Part shown: positions 42,921-52,676 of the stretch, piece by piece | Numbering within the stretch: the first letter of the stretch is position 1 | Layout: every line of letters starts with the position of its first letter | DNA from: Catenaria anguillulae PL171 | Lineage: Eukaryota > Blastocladiomycota > Blastocladiomycetes > Blastocladiales > Catenariaceae | Reading direction: 5' to 3' | Assembly: GCA_002102555.1 (NCBI GenBank) | Contig: MCFL01000158.1 | Coordinates: 1 to 56,342, forward strand | Length of the DNA: 56,342 bases | Notes under the pieces: model-generated | Told to the model about the DNA's origin: nothing | What the model saw: the letters and a program-made list of their open reading frames with translations, nothing else | The model's database searches: none | Made by a program: the position numbers and the translations under genes

Positions 42921-44511
42921 GTGAGCAAAGTGCAAAAGGGCGACCAGAGCGAGACCTTGGAGCTTGACGAGCACCTTGGCAGCTTGAGCGACAGGGAGCC
43001 CAACCATGGCGGTGGCGACTTGGACTTGCCATCGTGCTGTTCACTTGCCGGATCCACCCACCGTTGGCACTGTCCACGTCGCCTCTGCCCTAAACGTATG
43101 GACAGTTGTACTGACGCGAGAAAAGGGGCTCCATGGTCCAGGAGCCGTACGTTGGAGGGCTCCGGCAACCTGCTACGTCAGCGGCGGCCTTGTCGCAGTA
43201 TTCCTTGAGGATTACTGCGAGAGCAGTCGCAGGCAACGAGTCCCCACCTTTCAAGTATATGGCAAGCAAGCCAGAGACGCGAGGAACCGAAACCAGAGTC
43301 GTGGTACGACTTTCGCCCAAGCCAGGAAACGGAACTGGGACGCATTCCGGCTCGTCTAATATGTACTGCACCAGCTGAATGTAGCGTTCAGGCTCCGTTA
43401 CATTGTTAGCGACCAGGTATGCAAACCGGAAGGGATTCCGTCAAACCGCTGTGGAGTCAAGACTTGTTGGTGGTGGGTTATCAAGCTGAAGACTTGGCGC
43501 AACTGTTGCAATCGTGCCGTCTGCTCCGCACCTTGGATGACGAAGGCGCGCAGTCCTACCAGAACATTCTTGTTTTCCGACGTTGCTGCAGGCATGGTTA
43601 TTCACGATCGGTGCGTCGATTTCATTCTTCCGCAGCCCACTGGCTGCGGACGGACGCAGAAAACTGTCGATGATCGAAAGTCGGTTATGCTGCTGGTGCG
43701 CAGCTGTAACTGAATACAATTGGCAGCAGATGTGGTGCTTCAGATGGCAGTGAAAGCGAAAAGGTGGAATGCAGTGCTTCAGCGCCCAAGGTCGTGTAGG
43801 GCAAGCGTTTTGGCTATGGTGGCTGTGCGGGCTCATCCAAGAAGCACTCGGCCAGCCGAATGAAGAGCCCAGGCTCCGTTTCTCTGTTGGCCATCAGGTA
43901 CCGGAAGGCATTCCATCACCTTGGGCAAGTTGCGCCATGTGCGCGGCATTGTACTGATTCAAGTTATGCTTGAGCCGCAACTCAAGGATAGGATTGTAGT
44001 GGCCGTGAGGGACAGGCGGCGGGACAGGAACGCGATTGGAACGAGCGAGCGACGCTACGGTGAGACAACGGAATATAGCTATACGCGGTTCCAGTGACGA
44101 GAGCTTAGATCCGCGTGGTCATCGGTGTAGGAGCCGGCTGAACGGTCGTGAGATGAATGGCCATGGGCTGAGCGAATTGCTGGAGGCTGGTAGGCATTCT
44201 GGTTTGGTTGTTCGTGACGGAAAGGGTGTCGGGGCCCTGCGAACCAAGTGGACAAGATCAGCCGACGAGATGAGCGGACGGCACAGAGACATGCAACGGC
44301 AGATGCGGGACGATGGGAATGAGGACGTACTCTGTGAGGACGGCGGGACGACGAACTGTGCTAAGCGACGTGGCGACCTTGGTGCGTGTATCAATCTTTC
44401 AGCTCTTGTTGGCTGTTGCAACATGGTATAACTGAGACGTGGGGGTCATTTTGCACGATCGTCACGCACGCCACGGAAAGCAAAGTGTATCGACCTGCAC
44501 AGGCTGCAATC
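42921..44511 (-). pseudogene. Two related minus-strand segments of an unrecognised gene or repeat
   Basis: Minus-strand translation near 43435-43340 gives NPFRFAYLVANNVTEPERYI and continues QLVQYILDEPECVPVPF; near 43915-43820 it gives NAFRYLMANRETEPGLFI and RLAECFLDEPAQPP. The two segments are about 480 bp apart and match in DNA as well. After the first, the frame continues with SGLLAIYLKGGDSLPATALAVILKEYCDKAA to about 43090. Neither has a convincing start or splice structure. They could be two exons of a gene with a repeated domain or a decayed tandem duplicate. From 43960 to 44511 I see nothing coding. Confidence 0.35.
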
Positions 44512-45967
44512 TCATTCATCACCCTCCGGCTCACTATGCACCAAATACTCTGCAATCTCATCAAACAACGGTACCCTCACCGCCCTCTTTGCTCCCCGCT
44601 TGTCTGCCATCTGCAGCTCCTTTAACGTTCTCGCACACCCTTGACACACTCCCCGATACTCTGTTGCTCCCTCCACCAGCTCGTCCTCCCCGTGAACCAA
44701 CGGCGTCAACCGACACATCGCACACGTGGCCTCTGCCTCAACCCGACGCAACCGAGCCGCCGTCTTGTAAACAGTCGAATGAGTACCCTCCTTTGCCTTC
44801 TCGAGCGCAAGCAAAAACGACATGGTCACTTGCTCAATGCCCTGCTTGAGGCCCGGCGGACGCCCAGAAGTGAATGTGGGAAGCGGAACAATGTCCAAGC
44901 GGTGGAAATGTGCAAAAAGCGCAAGCTCTTTCATGGAAAAGCCCGAAAGAGGTTTGAGCATCATCACCCCGGAAGCCGACGGTGTCAATGCGCTTTCCAT
45001 GGGGCTGACCATGTCATGGACAGCTGCGCCGCGGCCCTTGACCGCAGCCGAAATAACTTGGTGGGCGAGCGTCAACGTGGACGAGCCCAAGAGAAGGTAC
45101 TTGTCGTTGTGTTCGGCAGCGAGGTGGGCGAGTAGGCGTGAGCGGATGGTGCGCATCATATCCTCTTTCGCAGAGACGCTGGGTGTGCCCGCGAAGATGG
45201 ATTGGAGGAGCTCAGTGTTGGATGCAGATGGACGAGCTGTGTGTGTATGCGTGTGTTTGAGGTCAGCGGCACGGTTGGGCAGGCAAGAATAGGAGCAAGT
45301 GTGCGGACCAGATGCGGACATGGATCCATTGGACAACTCGAGCACGAGGTCGGCCTTTGAAAAGCGGAAAATGTCCGACAATCGAGCGACTTGCAGCTCG
45401 AGACCGTACTCTGCGGCCGTGGTTCGGATCCTTTCAATGTAATCCTGGGAAATGGGAAAGTGAGAACTCGCCCTGCTGCCAATGGCTGCCAAAGCACGAG
45501 CGGCGTACGGGATCACATGGAATGACTTCAGATTCATCAATAAACAAGACTCTGAGGGTCGAAAACGGCCCGCGGTGCTGCTGTTGCTGCTGCTGTTGCT
45601 GCTGCTGTTGCTGCTGCTGTGAATCTGCCCGCGGCAACATATACTGACCCACCACCATATGCAACAACGACCGCGAACACGTTCCTCCGGACAATGCCAC
45701 GACCGCTGATACCTCTGGCGATCCGGGAAGAGCCAGGGGAAGCTTGAACCGAGCCACGGCGTCACGAAACTTGACCATGGACCCATCGAGGAAACATGGG
45801 CGGCAAAAGACGGCCTGGCGGGCAGAGACGGTCGCCTTTGCGTCCTTGCAACGCTTGCAGAATCCTGGGGCGGCCTCAGGGGCACGGGTGCGGGACTTGC
45901 CAGATTTGATGGCCGCAGGTGCTGACGTAGATGCTGGTGGTGGCGAAGATTCGGTTGACATTTTCAT
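44512..45967 (-). CDS. CTU2: Cytoplasmic tRNA 2-thiolation protein 2 (CTU2/Ncs2), two exons
   Basis: Exon 1 is 45967-45527 and exon 2 is 45444-44512; the 82-bp intron (GTCATT..TTTCCCAG) is inferred because protein similarity changes frame there. About 457 residues. The N-terminus has the CTU2 signature CKRC (37-40), an Arg/Ala helix, then CRPC (55-58). A degenerate PP-loop SGGTCS (93-98) replaces the SGGxDS of the active partner CTU1. Residues 117-130 are a poly-Gln tract. The C-terminal half contains RSRLLAHLAAEHNDKYLLLG and a second cysteine pair set, CAMC and CQGC. CTU2 works with CTU1 to thiolate U34 of Lys, Glu and Gln tRNAs in the cytosol, using sulfur passed from URM1. Starts divergently from DNAAF3. 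The first Met (45967) or the one two codons later could be used. Confidence 0.85.
45570..45625 (-). repeat. CAG/CAA repeat coding poly-Gln in CTU2
   Basis: CTGCTGTTGCTG pattern on the plus strand encodes about 14 Gln on the minus strand, interrupted by CAA codons. Placed between the PP-loop-like domain and the LRVLFIDESE strand, so probably a surface loop. Confidence 0.85.
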
Positions 45968-46233
45968 GGGTTGATGATGTGGATACATAGCCGTTCATTA
46001 GGCACGATATGTGCAGCTGTCTCACACTGCCCCGGCGCAGGAAGGACAACGAAGCTTGGACGAACATGGTGCTTTTCGATGGCACGTGATTTGCTACCAT
46101 GTCATACTTACCACCGTCGATCGCTGGTCATCCATGTAGCCTCGACAACAGCACGTTCCCACTCTCGCGCTCATGATGCAGCGAAAACAGCAGTGCGGAA
46201 CGCAATCGGGAATAATAGGAATGAAACGCAAGC
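45968..46233. promoter_or_regulatory. Divergent intergenic promoter of CTU2 and DNAAF3
   Basis: Only 266 bp separate the two start codons, so both promoters must lie here. Low GC relative to flanks near 46190-46230 (GGGAATAATAGGAATGAAA). No TATA box or motif pair could be assigned with confidence. Confidence 0.6.
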
Positions 46234-48124
46234 ATGAATGGCCAAGGACCCGTGCCCATGTACGCCGCGTCGCGTGCCCTCGACTTGCTCGATCCTGGTC
46301 CGTCCCCATTGTCGAAAAATGGTTCCTCTTGGTTCGAGGCTGATATGGTTGGATGCACGCAGACAATGTCCACGGTGAGCGCAACGTCCTCAACATCTTC
46401 CCTTCACCCGATGAGGGCATCAAGACTTTCGACGAGCCCGTGGTCGCCGACAGCGCCTCGTCCAACATGCCGCACTTGAACGTGCTCATATTCGGACTGG
46501 CCGACCCGGCGACCATCTTGAAGACCATGTCGCGGCTACGAAGGCATCCAGAGTGTCGCATTACTGTATGTCTCCATTAACTTATTGGCAGAATTCAGCG
46601 ACTGTTACATTTGACATTTGGCAAGCGGCTAGTTTGACGTGCTCGAGTCGCAAATGCCCGTTCTCGCCAAGTGTATCCTGCTTCTGTTTATTGCTATCGA
46701 CCCAAGTCTGGACGAGCTTAGCGACGATGGTTGTTACGCCTTGAATTGAAACGGGTCAGCTGTTTTTCCTGATTGCCCACTAAACTTGCCGCCCGACTGC
46801 TTCCAGAACGCGCCGACTTGTTTCTGGAGCTGTATGGGTCCGTCAAGATCCGGGAAAAGACGCATGTTTGGCTCAATTCAATCGCCAATGAACTGATTCG
46901 GTACGAAGTTATCCGTTGAAAATGCTGTCGAAGAAGTAACTCACGGAGGTCTCTCGCATTCACAGGATTGTGACGGACGGCCGCGGTGTGCTTGGTCGAC
47001 TGATCGACTTTTCACGGCTCCGCTTCCGTGATCGTGACGATATCGAGTTCACGCTCAAGTTTTGGAAGAGTGAGCGTCCGTTCTTGATTGATGCCATGTG
47101 GTTCGTGTTGGTCCACCTCTTGCTCGTGGTTTTCGCATGTTACGCTAAAACTTTGCAACTGGAATACAGGGACAACCGACTCAAGGCTCTCTACGGTGTC
47201 CGATACGACTCGCGTGAAAATGTGGTGGACTGGGACTTGAACATGCGCCTCAAGGACAATGTACGCAGGGACCCTCGTACCCCTGTCTGGCATTGCGCGA
47301 TCACTCACTCGCTTAAATATTCATAGTGCTCACACCTGACCAAACCCGAATTCCTCCACTGGCGCCTCACGGGCGAAGCTTTTCGTATACGTGACTCGAC
47401 CCTCTCGCATCCAAACCGCACATTCGCTACTGTTTCAAGTTTGCTCGACCCCAAGGAAGGCCTTCGCACGTCAAAATGGGGATACTTTAGCGACGTGGCC
47501 ACTGGTCCGTTTGTGGCCTGGGGCACTGACACAGAGTTCCGCGACATGCTGAAGACGGCAAATAATCAGCCGACACACTGTGCTTCCGAGATATCGAGGA
47601 AGAATGTGAGTGCAATGCTTGTCGAGTTGAGGCAAGGCAGGTGTGATGGGGGATCCGAGCCGATTGGGCCTGGTCTCGCCGACTTGATTGAGCGATGCAC
47701 AGTGCGGTTTCTGCCGAGCGAGCCGGACAAGGTATTGGGCAAAGCAGGCGCGCGGTGGGACGTGGCGGTTGTCGGGTCAGCGTTTGCGCATAGGGCCGCG
47801 CAAGTTGCTGAACGCGTTCATTGTGAGCAACCGTCAAAGATTGCACCGAGGATGTTGGTTGAGACGGCTCGATGGAACTTGGACGTCAACTTGGCGCAAC
47901 GTGGCATGTATTGCGAGAAGATTGTCGACATGATGGGCAAGAGCACCGCAAAAGTGTACTTGAGCAAGATGCAGGGCAAGAAGGTGTGGGAGGTTGGGAG
48001 CAAGTGGGAGTCGGTAGGTGGATTGTGGGATTACTTAGTGTTTGACTTGTCAAGCAAAGTTGACCAATCCATCGCCGAAATGGAAATGACAAGGGATGTG
48101 GCGGTCGCGGAGGCTGCTCCGTGA
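46234..48124 (+). CDS. DNAAF3: Dynein axonemal assembly factor 3 (DNAAF3), seven exons
   Basis: Exons: 46234-46297, 46363-46565, 46633-46729, 46807-46900, 46966-47100, 47170-47260, 47327-48124; introns 65-77 bp, all GT..AG, and phases agree, giving 493 residues. The protein begins with the SRALDLLDP segment seen in DNAAF3 N-termini, then LNVLIFGLADPATILKTMSR, a helical region with ERADLFLELYGS, the hallmark VRYDSRENVVDWDLNMRL, HWRLTGEAFRIRDSTLSHPN, and GYFSDVATGPFVAWG, where human has GYWGDIATGPFVAFG. Two DUF4470/DUF4471-type halves are thus complete. DNAAF3 acts in the cytoplasm in pre-assembly of outer and inner dynein arms; loss causes immotile cilia in human and in the Chlamydomonas pf22 mutant. 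Its presence means the organism makes motile flagella. Divergent from CTU2. Confidence 0.93.
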
Positions 48125-48560
48125 TTGATTCGATGTTGTTGTCGCACTTTTTTCAAAACACAGTGATCTACTCATGCACTGGCAGACAAGAAGCTATTGA
48201 TCACTTGAATTACAAGCTCGTCGACTGCTGGCATTGGCACCGTATCGTCAACAGCAAGAATAACACGAGCAGTCCGTCCATGCGACTTGAGCTTTTGGGA
48301 CACGAGCGTTGTGCCATTCACCTGCGTGAAAAAGGTGTCAATACAAATGTCAGAAAGCCCATTGACGTTGGCCCGGAGGCAAAGTGCGAAACACACCAAT
48401 TGGACCTCGACGCGAGGAGCTTTCAAGCATACAATGGCACCTTGGATCAAACCAAGCCACTCAGAGACAGGCGGATTGTGACTTGGGCGGCTCCATTCTC
48501 GAGCGACCCGGGCTCCTTGATTTTTGAACAAGAGTAGCGCCCTGTATAGGAGCAGTTAGT
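48125..48560 (-). CDS. Possible small gene or 3' exon, unrecognised
   Basis: The minus frame 48531-48172 codes 119 residues with protein-like composition, especially the end: ICIDTFFTQVNGTTLVSQKL, then GRTARVILAVDDTVPMPAVDELVIQVINSFLSASA. An alternating strand-helix pattern is suggested. An upstream ATG near 48676 (MAEPVLAADVILRP) followed by a GTACAT..TACAG 75-bp intron could add a first exon, but the phases do not join cleanly. The plus strand also has a long antisense frame. I do not recognise a family; tail-to-tail with DNAAF3. Confidence 0.35.
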
Positions 48561-49065
48561 TTGAACGCTAATCATTCGAATCCCCTCACAAGTCTTGACT
48601 ACGGTGACGTATGTACCCATGCAGGCATGATGGTCGAAGGATAACATCGGCTGCGAGAACCGGTTCTGCCATAGCGGCAAAAAAGAGCCGAGCGGCCTAT
48701 AAAAAAACGCTCTATGGCGTTAGGACTTGACCATGTAGCAATAAATTCAAAGCTGGCGTAGGGTAACGTGCATCGGCCATGACAGTATCGAAATGACTCG
48801 ACCTGTTTTCGGCAAAGATTGACAGCACAGCAATGTCGGGTGTCACATGGCGCCCAGCTAAGACATGATTCATCTTAAGGAAGAAGACCAGATAATAGAT
48901 CCACGAGGTCAGGTCAGTGCAACTGGCGCAAAGAAATACAAATGCTCAGTGGGGAGGAAAGTACATGAGGCGAGGAGTCCAGCAGTTTCAGCGATTGCTT
49001 GAACGAATGCGCGCCCAGGAGATGGCGAACAGCGATGGAAATGATGATGAACTGCTCAAGGATGG
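48561..49065. other. No gene recognised, or further exons of the next gene
   Basis: A minus-strand stretch near 48875-48725 reads MNHVLAGRHVTPDIAVLSIF then AENRSSHFDTVMADARYPTP, ending at a stop near 48720. It is preceded by a pyrimidine tract and AG, so it could be a terminal exon of the 49.07-50.01 kb gene, but no consistent splice path was found. Confidence 0.35.
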
Positions 49066-50014
49066 TCAAATTCTTCCTGTTTCACACAGCCAAGTTGCAG
49101 CATTCTCCTCATGTAACGGTTCACTGTGAATATCTGCGCACCAATCGGAAGTGAAATGCATGAGTCGGCCGCGATGCAGCAAGACAGAGATGGGCGCTTG
49201 AATGTGTTTTGCAAAAGACATCAAGCGCTTGCCAATATCACTGTGAGATTCGAGCGATAATGGGGCTGTAGGAACCAGGGCGCCTGCTTGCCCAGGAATT
49301 CCTTGCATTTGGAGCGCCGTTGCGAGTTTTCCAAGGACCTGCTCTGGTCAGTTGTGGGTTAGAGAAGGCTCCACACGAAGCAGGAAAAGGACAAATACGT
49401 ACCCTAGGTGAGAGCGGATGCCCGAAGTTTGCGCCAGAGTAGACAAGGGCAAAGAGGGCTGCTCCGAGAGTTGATACGGTTGAAGGAGAAAAAGCTTGGT
49501 GAGAAGCTATAACAATTAGAAGACTTGACGCCCGCCCCGCCCCCGAAGTTCATCAGTTTGAGAAGAAAAAAATCGCGCTTGGTTTATACTTTTCAACCAT
49601 CATGAGTGAGGCATACTTGCGACAAATGGTCGAATGAATGGACAATGACTCTTGAGCAAACTTGAGGTAGTCCGGCAGTTGGGACATTGTGGCCAATGGC
49701 TCAAACATGTTTTTGAGCCATGAGCACAAAGACTTTTGTTGCGATGACTGCTGGCTGCTGCTAGGCGTCTGAGCAGCCGACTTGAGCGAAGGGAACTTGA
49801 GAGAAGAGTTCGCTCCAAAGGCCGAGCTGGTAGCCATTGCCTCGGACCCTGCGCACGTCGGGCATGGCGCCATTGCTGCTGGTGCACTCATGGCGCTGGC
49901 AGGATCACAAGAGTTCTTGACATTGCGACGGAGGGCGGCGACGAGGGCCTGGGCCTTGGTGTCCCAGATCCACACGTGCTCGATGGTGCATGAGGATTGC
50001 TTCATACTGGTCAT
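49066..50014 (-). CDS. Unrecognised multi-exon gene
   Basis: Minus strand. The first exon starts at Met 50014 (MTSMKQSSCTIEHVWIWDTK) and is open to about 49560. Residues 1-45 look folded (WIWDTKAQALVAALRRNVKN), then comes a Ser/Ala/Gln-rich linker with one CPTC pair, then SLCSWLKNMFEPLATMSQLP and a helical YLKFAQESLSIHSTICRKYA. A second exon, 49506-49403, codes SHQAFSPSTVSTLGAALFAL and VYSGANFGHPLSPR. A 64-bp GTACGT..GAGCAG intron leads to a third, 49338-49066, coding VLGKLATALQMQGIPGQAGA and SDIGKRLMSFAKHIQAPISVLL. The first junction phase is unresolved, and more exons may follow. No family could be named; the helical content suggests a scaffold or complex subunit. Confidence 0.45.
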
Positions 50015-50375
50015 TGACGTTCCTCATTGACGATACTGTGGCTGTGCTTTGCTCCAGTCGCTCGTCGCCAGCCGGCTGGCGGATCGTGGGAATGGTGGCA
50101 GAGTCTGGCAGAGTCGCCAACCGACGCGAACCAGTCACGTGCACCCAGGATCGGCGCCCAACCCGACGAACGTCCTCGGCAGCTGCCAGAGTTCGAATCC
50201 TCACACACCGCGATATCCATGCAAAGTACAGCTGTATGTAAACACTCAGAGCATCGCATGCCAAAGGCCAAAGCGTATCGACTTCCCACTGACCCGGACC
50301 AGCTTTCTGCCTGCTGAACCCCCACTTTGTGAACGCCGTCGTCCTCGCCGTCCAATCAGCCGCCAACTTTCCACC
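50015..50375. promoter_or_regulatory. Divergent intergenic region
   Basis: Lies between the start codons of the minus gene at 50014 and the zf-CHY gene at 50376 and must hold both promoters, unless the minus gene has an upstream exon; a minus frame continues through it. No specific motif assigned. Confidence 0.4.
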
Positions 50376-50980
50376 ATGTGCAAGCACATTCTCAACGCCC
50401 AAGTCTCGATTCGTGCGCAATGCTGCCGGCGGTGGTTTGACTGCCCACAATGCCACCAAGAAGTCTCGGATCACGAGCTCTTGAGGACCATGGAGATGAT
50501 CTTTGCTTGCAAAAAGTGCAAAAAAGTGTTCCGCAAGGACATGGAGTATGCCAGATTCTCTCTCTTCTGATCAAGTTATGTGTGCCAGTTACGATGCCGA
50601 ACCGGTATTCTGACCCATTTCGCCGTTCCAAATCGCTTGCGCCAGGAATTACGAAGAGCAGGACGAGTTTTGCCCGCATTGCGACAACCAGTACGTCATT
50701 GAAGCTGTAGAGCCACAGATGGAGGTTGGTTTTGAGACGGAGGATGTGCGCAAAGATGCAAGGTACGCGCCAGCTTGCTGCATGTCAGTAAACAGCACAG
50801 TGTCGAACAAGTGGCTGATGTCTGGTCTGTACATTTTCGTCACACAGTTTGATCCGTGATCACCGTGTCAAGCAAAAGCCAATTGACCCGCATGAAGCCC
50901 TTGAAGAGTATCGCAAGGCTGTGGCAAAGCAAATGGCCTTGTTGGACGAGGCGGAAGAGGCAGAGCTTTTGAAGGATTGA
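50376..50980 (+). CDS. Small zf-CHY-like zinc protein, three exons
   Basis: Exons 50376-50545, 50646-50762 and 50848-50980 with introns of 100 and 85 bp, GT..AG, phases consistent; 139 residues. The protein starts MCKHILNAQVSIRAQCCRRWFDC, then CPQCHQEVSDHELLRTMEMI and FACKKCKKVFRKD, and exon 2 adds FCPHCDNQYVIEA. Cysteine and histidine pairs are spaced as in zf-CHY-like proteins: CKH, CC.RWFDCPQCH, CKKC and CPHC, all likely to bind zinc. Exon 3 is a charged helical tail (HEALEEYRKAVAKQMALLDE). The family is widespread in fungi as small proteins of unknown role; a role related to zinc handling or mitochondrial import (as for Hot13) is only suggested by analogy. The splice inside DM|ENYEEQDEF is supported by restoring the reading frame into CPHC. 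Confidence 0.82.
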
Positions 50981-51441
50981 ACTGCTCGCTTGCGTCGCTG
51001 CTCTGATGTTGGGCATTGTTTTGGTTTTGGTTTGGTTTTCGGTTACACTTACATGCACCCCCTGTACATTTTTTGCCGGTTGTATGAAGTGTATCGCGAA
51101 CTGATGCTTGGTAAACAACATACGAGAATGTGTGGTCCTGTTGGAAAAACTGGGAACCCAAGAGCGCTAGTTGCCAGTACAATCCACCGCCAGTCCATCA
51201 GATCTGTATGATATGGTGGGTGCAGCGGTCCTCTACTAGTAGGAGTACGACGCCGACGTGGAGGAGATCGCGTGCAGAAGGCCGAACAGGATCGACAGCC
51301 ATGCTAACCTGAGTCGCCTTCCACTCTTTGTTTCGCGCGGACAGCGTGTGAATCACTCTACGAACACATAACCTATCACAAGTGCTCAAGTGCACAGCCT
51401 ACCTTTTGCAAATTCAACCCACATTGTACTTTCCCCGCAAA
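50981..51441. other. Intergenic, nothing recognised
   Basis: Contains the 3' UTR of the zf-CHY gene (T-rich GTTTTGGTTTTGG at about 51020) and the promoter of the next gene. Antisense frames here are not supported by motifs. Confidence 0.5.
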
Positions 51442-52197
51442 ATGAACCCTCCTACCACACAAAGCTTACGTACGTCTTGCCTCCACCCTCGCCTGCTTCA
51501 TGTCTGCACCTCAGGCAGAGCCAGCATCAGAGCTCACCATCAGGTTCTGCCACACTCTCTATCAGGTCCCGAACGTCGTGGGACGTCAAGCATAGAAGAT
51601 ACCGCCGAGCGGACTCGCCGTACTGGCACTCCACCGCTGTCTCTTCGATCGGTTCGCGATTCCAGGTCACCCGTCCACAACCACATCAAGGGTGCCGACG
51701 CGTCTCCTCTTGTCCCAAAGCAACTCAGTTCCATTAGCAACACATCGCTCGCCTCATCAACCGACACTGGCCGTTCAAGCCCGTCCACAGGCCGTGGCCG
51801 TGGCCGGCCTCCCGCCTCGTCCAAGACCTCAACCACGGCCTCGCGCCGAAACAATGTCTCTAGCCCATCGAGTCCACTCTCGCCAGCGTCGGACGACTTT
51901 TCTTCGAGCGGCGAGTCTGCGCGCACAATGACGCCCAAGGTGCTGCGCCAGCGCGTCAAGCAACTCAAGCGCGTCGCCAAGCGCGACATGCGCGAGATGC
52001 TGCAGTTTCACCGAGCGCAGGCGGCGGCCGCGGCAACGGATTCCGAGCTGGCATCGGTATTGGGAGACTCAAAGAAGGTGATTCACGACTTGAAGACGTG
52101 GTTGGAGACGCTTGAGGCGTATGAGGAGCAGTACAAGGGGTTGTGGTCGTCGGGAAAGTCGTCAACGGCGAGTTCAAGTGGGTCGGATGAGAGTTGA
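51442..52197 (+). CDS. Ser/Thr-rich protein with C-terminal coiled coil, unrecognised
   Basis: The ATG at 51442 (MNPPTTQSLR) opens a frame of 251 codons. A GTACGT donor at about 51475 with an acceptor ATCAG at about 51570 would remove a 96-bp in-frame intron, joining to PERRGTSSIEDTAERT; I think this spliced form is likelier. The middle (about 85-165) is Ser/Pro/Arg-rich with SSPSTGRGRGRPPAS, an AT-hook-like GRGRP core. The C-terminal 85 residues are charged and helical (TPKVLRQRVKQLKRVAKRD through DLKTWLETLEAYEEQYKGLW), probably a coiled coil. A nuclear role is suggested by the basic and GRGRP stretches, nothing more. Confidence 0.6.
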   Translation: MNPPTTQSLRTSCLHPRLLHVCTSGRASIRAHHQVLPHSLSGPERRGTSSIEDTAERTRRTGTPPLSLRSVRDSRSPVHNHIKGADASPLVPKQLSSISNTSLASSTDTGRSSPSTGRGRGRPPASSKTSTTASRRNNVSSPSSPLSPASDDFSSSGESARTMTPKVLRQRVKQLKRVAKRDMREMLQFHRAQAAAAATDSELASVLGDSKKVIHDLKTWLETLEAYEEQYKGLWSSGKSSTASSSGSDES

Positions 52198-52676
52198 GGC
52201 GACGTTATGGGCTGCAGACGTGGATACCAGGGACTCACGTGGATGAGGTTTACTTGCGGAACCCGCATTGTTGGCTGACAGACTTGATATCATCATCCAC
52301 CATGTTTGGTCTCATGTTTCCATTTGGTGGCCGATTTCAGGACTTTTTGTATTCTGTTATTTACCTACCCGTTTGCACACAGATTAATATGAATCTTCTC
52401 AGGCATCCCGTCTGAATTCACTCTTTTTCGCGGGTACCGCTGCAGAGACGTCAGAGGGACAGGCACAGGCACTGGGAACACACATGCCAAGGCACGAGCG
52501 CAAAGCAAAGGTTGATTTCTTATGGGTGGGCCGCCGATCAGAACGAGTGGAACATCTATGTATTTCTATTTGTGTGCAACGACCCGTTGATGAAATCCCC
52601 AAGTAATATAGAAATATCTGTAGACGTAAACTTACATGTTAAACCGAGTGTCCCAATACCATTCGCTGTGCGCACA
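52198..52676. promoter_or_regulatory. Intergenic, promoter region of AlaRS
   Basis: 479 bp between the Ser-rich gene and AlaRS, same direction. T-rich stretches follow the upstream stop. No defined promoter motif recognised. Confidence 0.5.

Noticed and set aside
48172-48531. Assignment to a proteasome-assembly chaperone or exosome subunit
   Set aside because: The C-terminal pattern is vaguely similar to such small folds, but no diagnostic motif is present.
49066-50014. Assignment to the KICSTOR subunit KICS2
   Set aside because: A few helical stretches look alike (for example IGKRLMSFAKHIQAPISVLL), but I could not align the protein along its length, so the gene is left unnamed.
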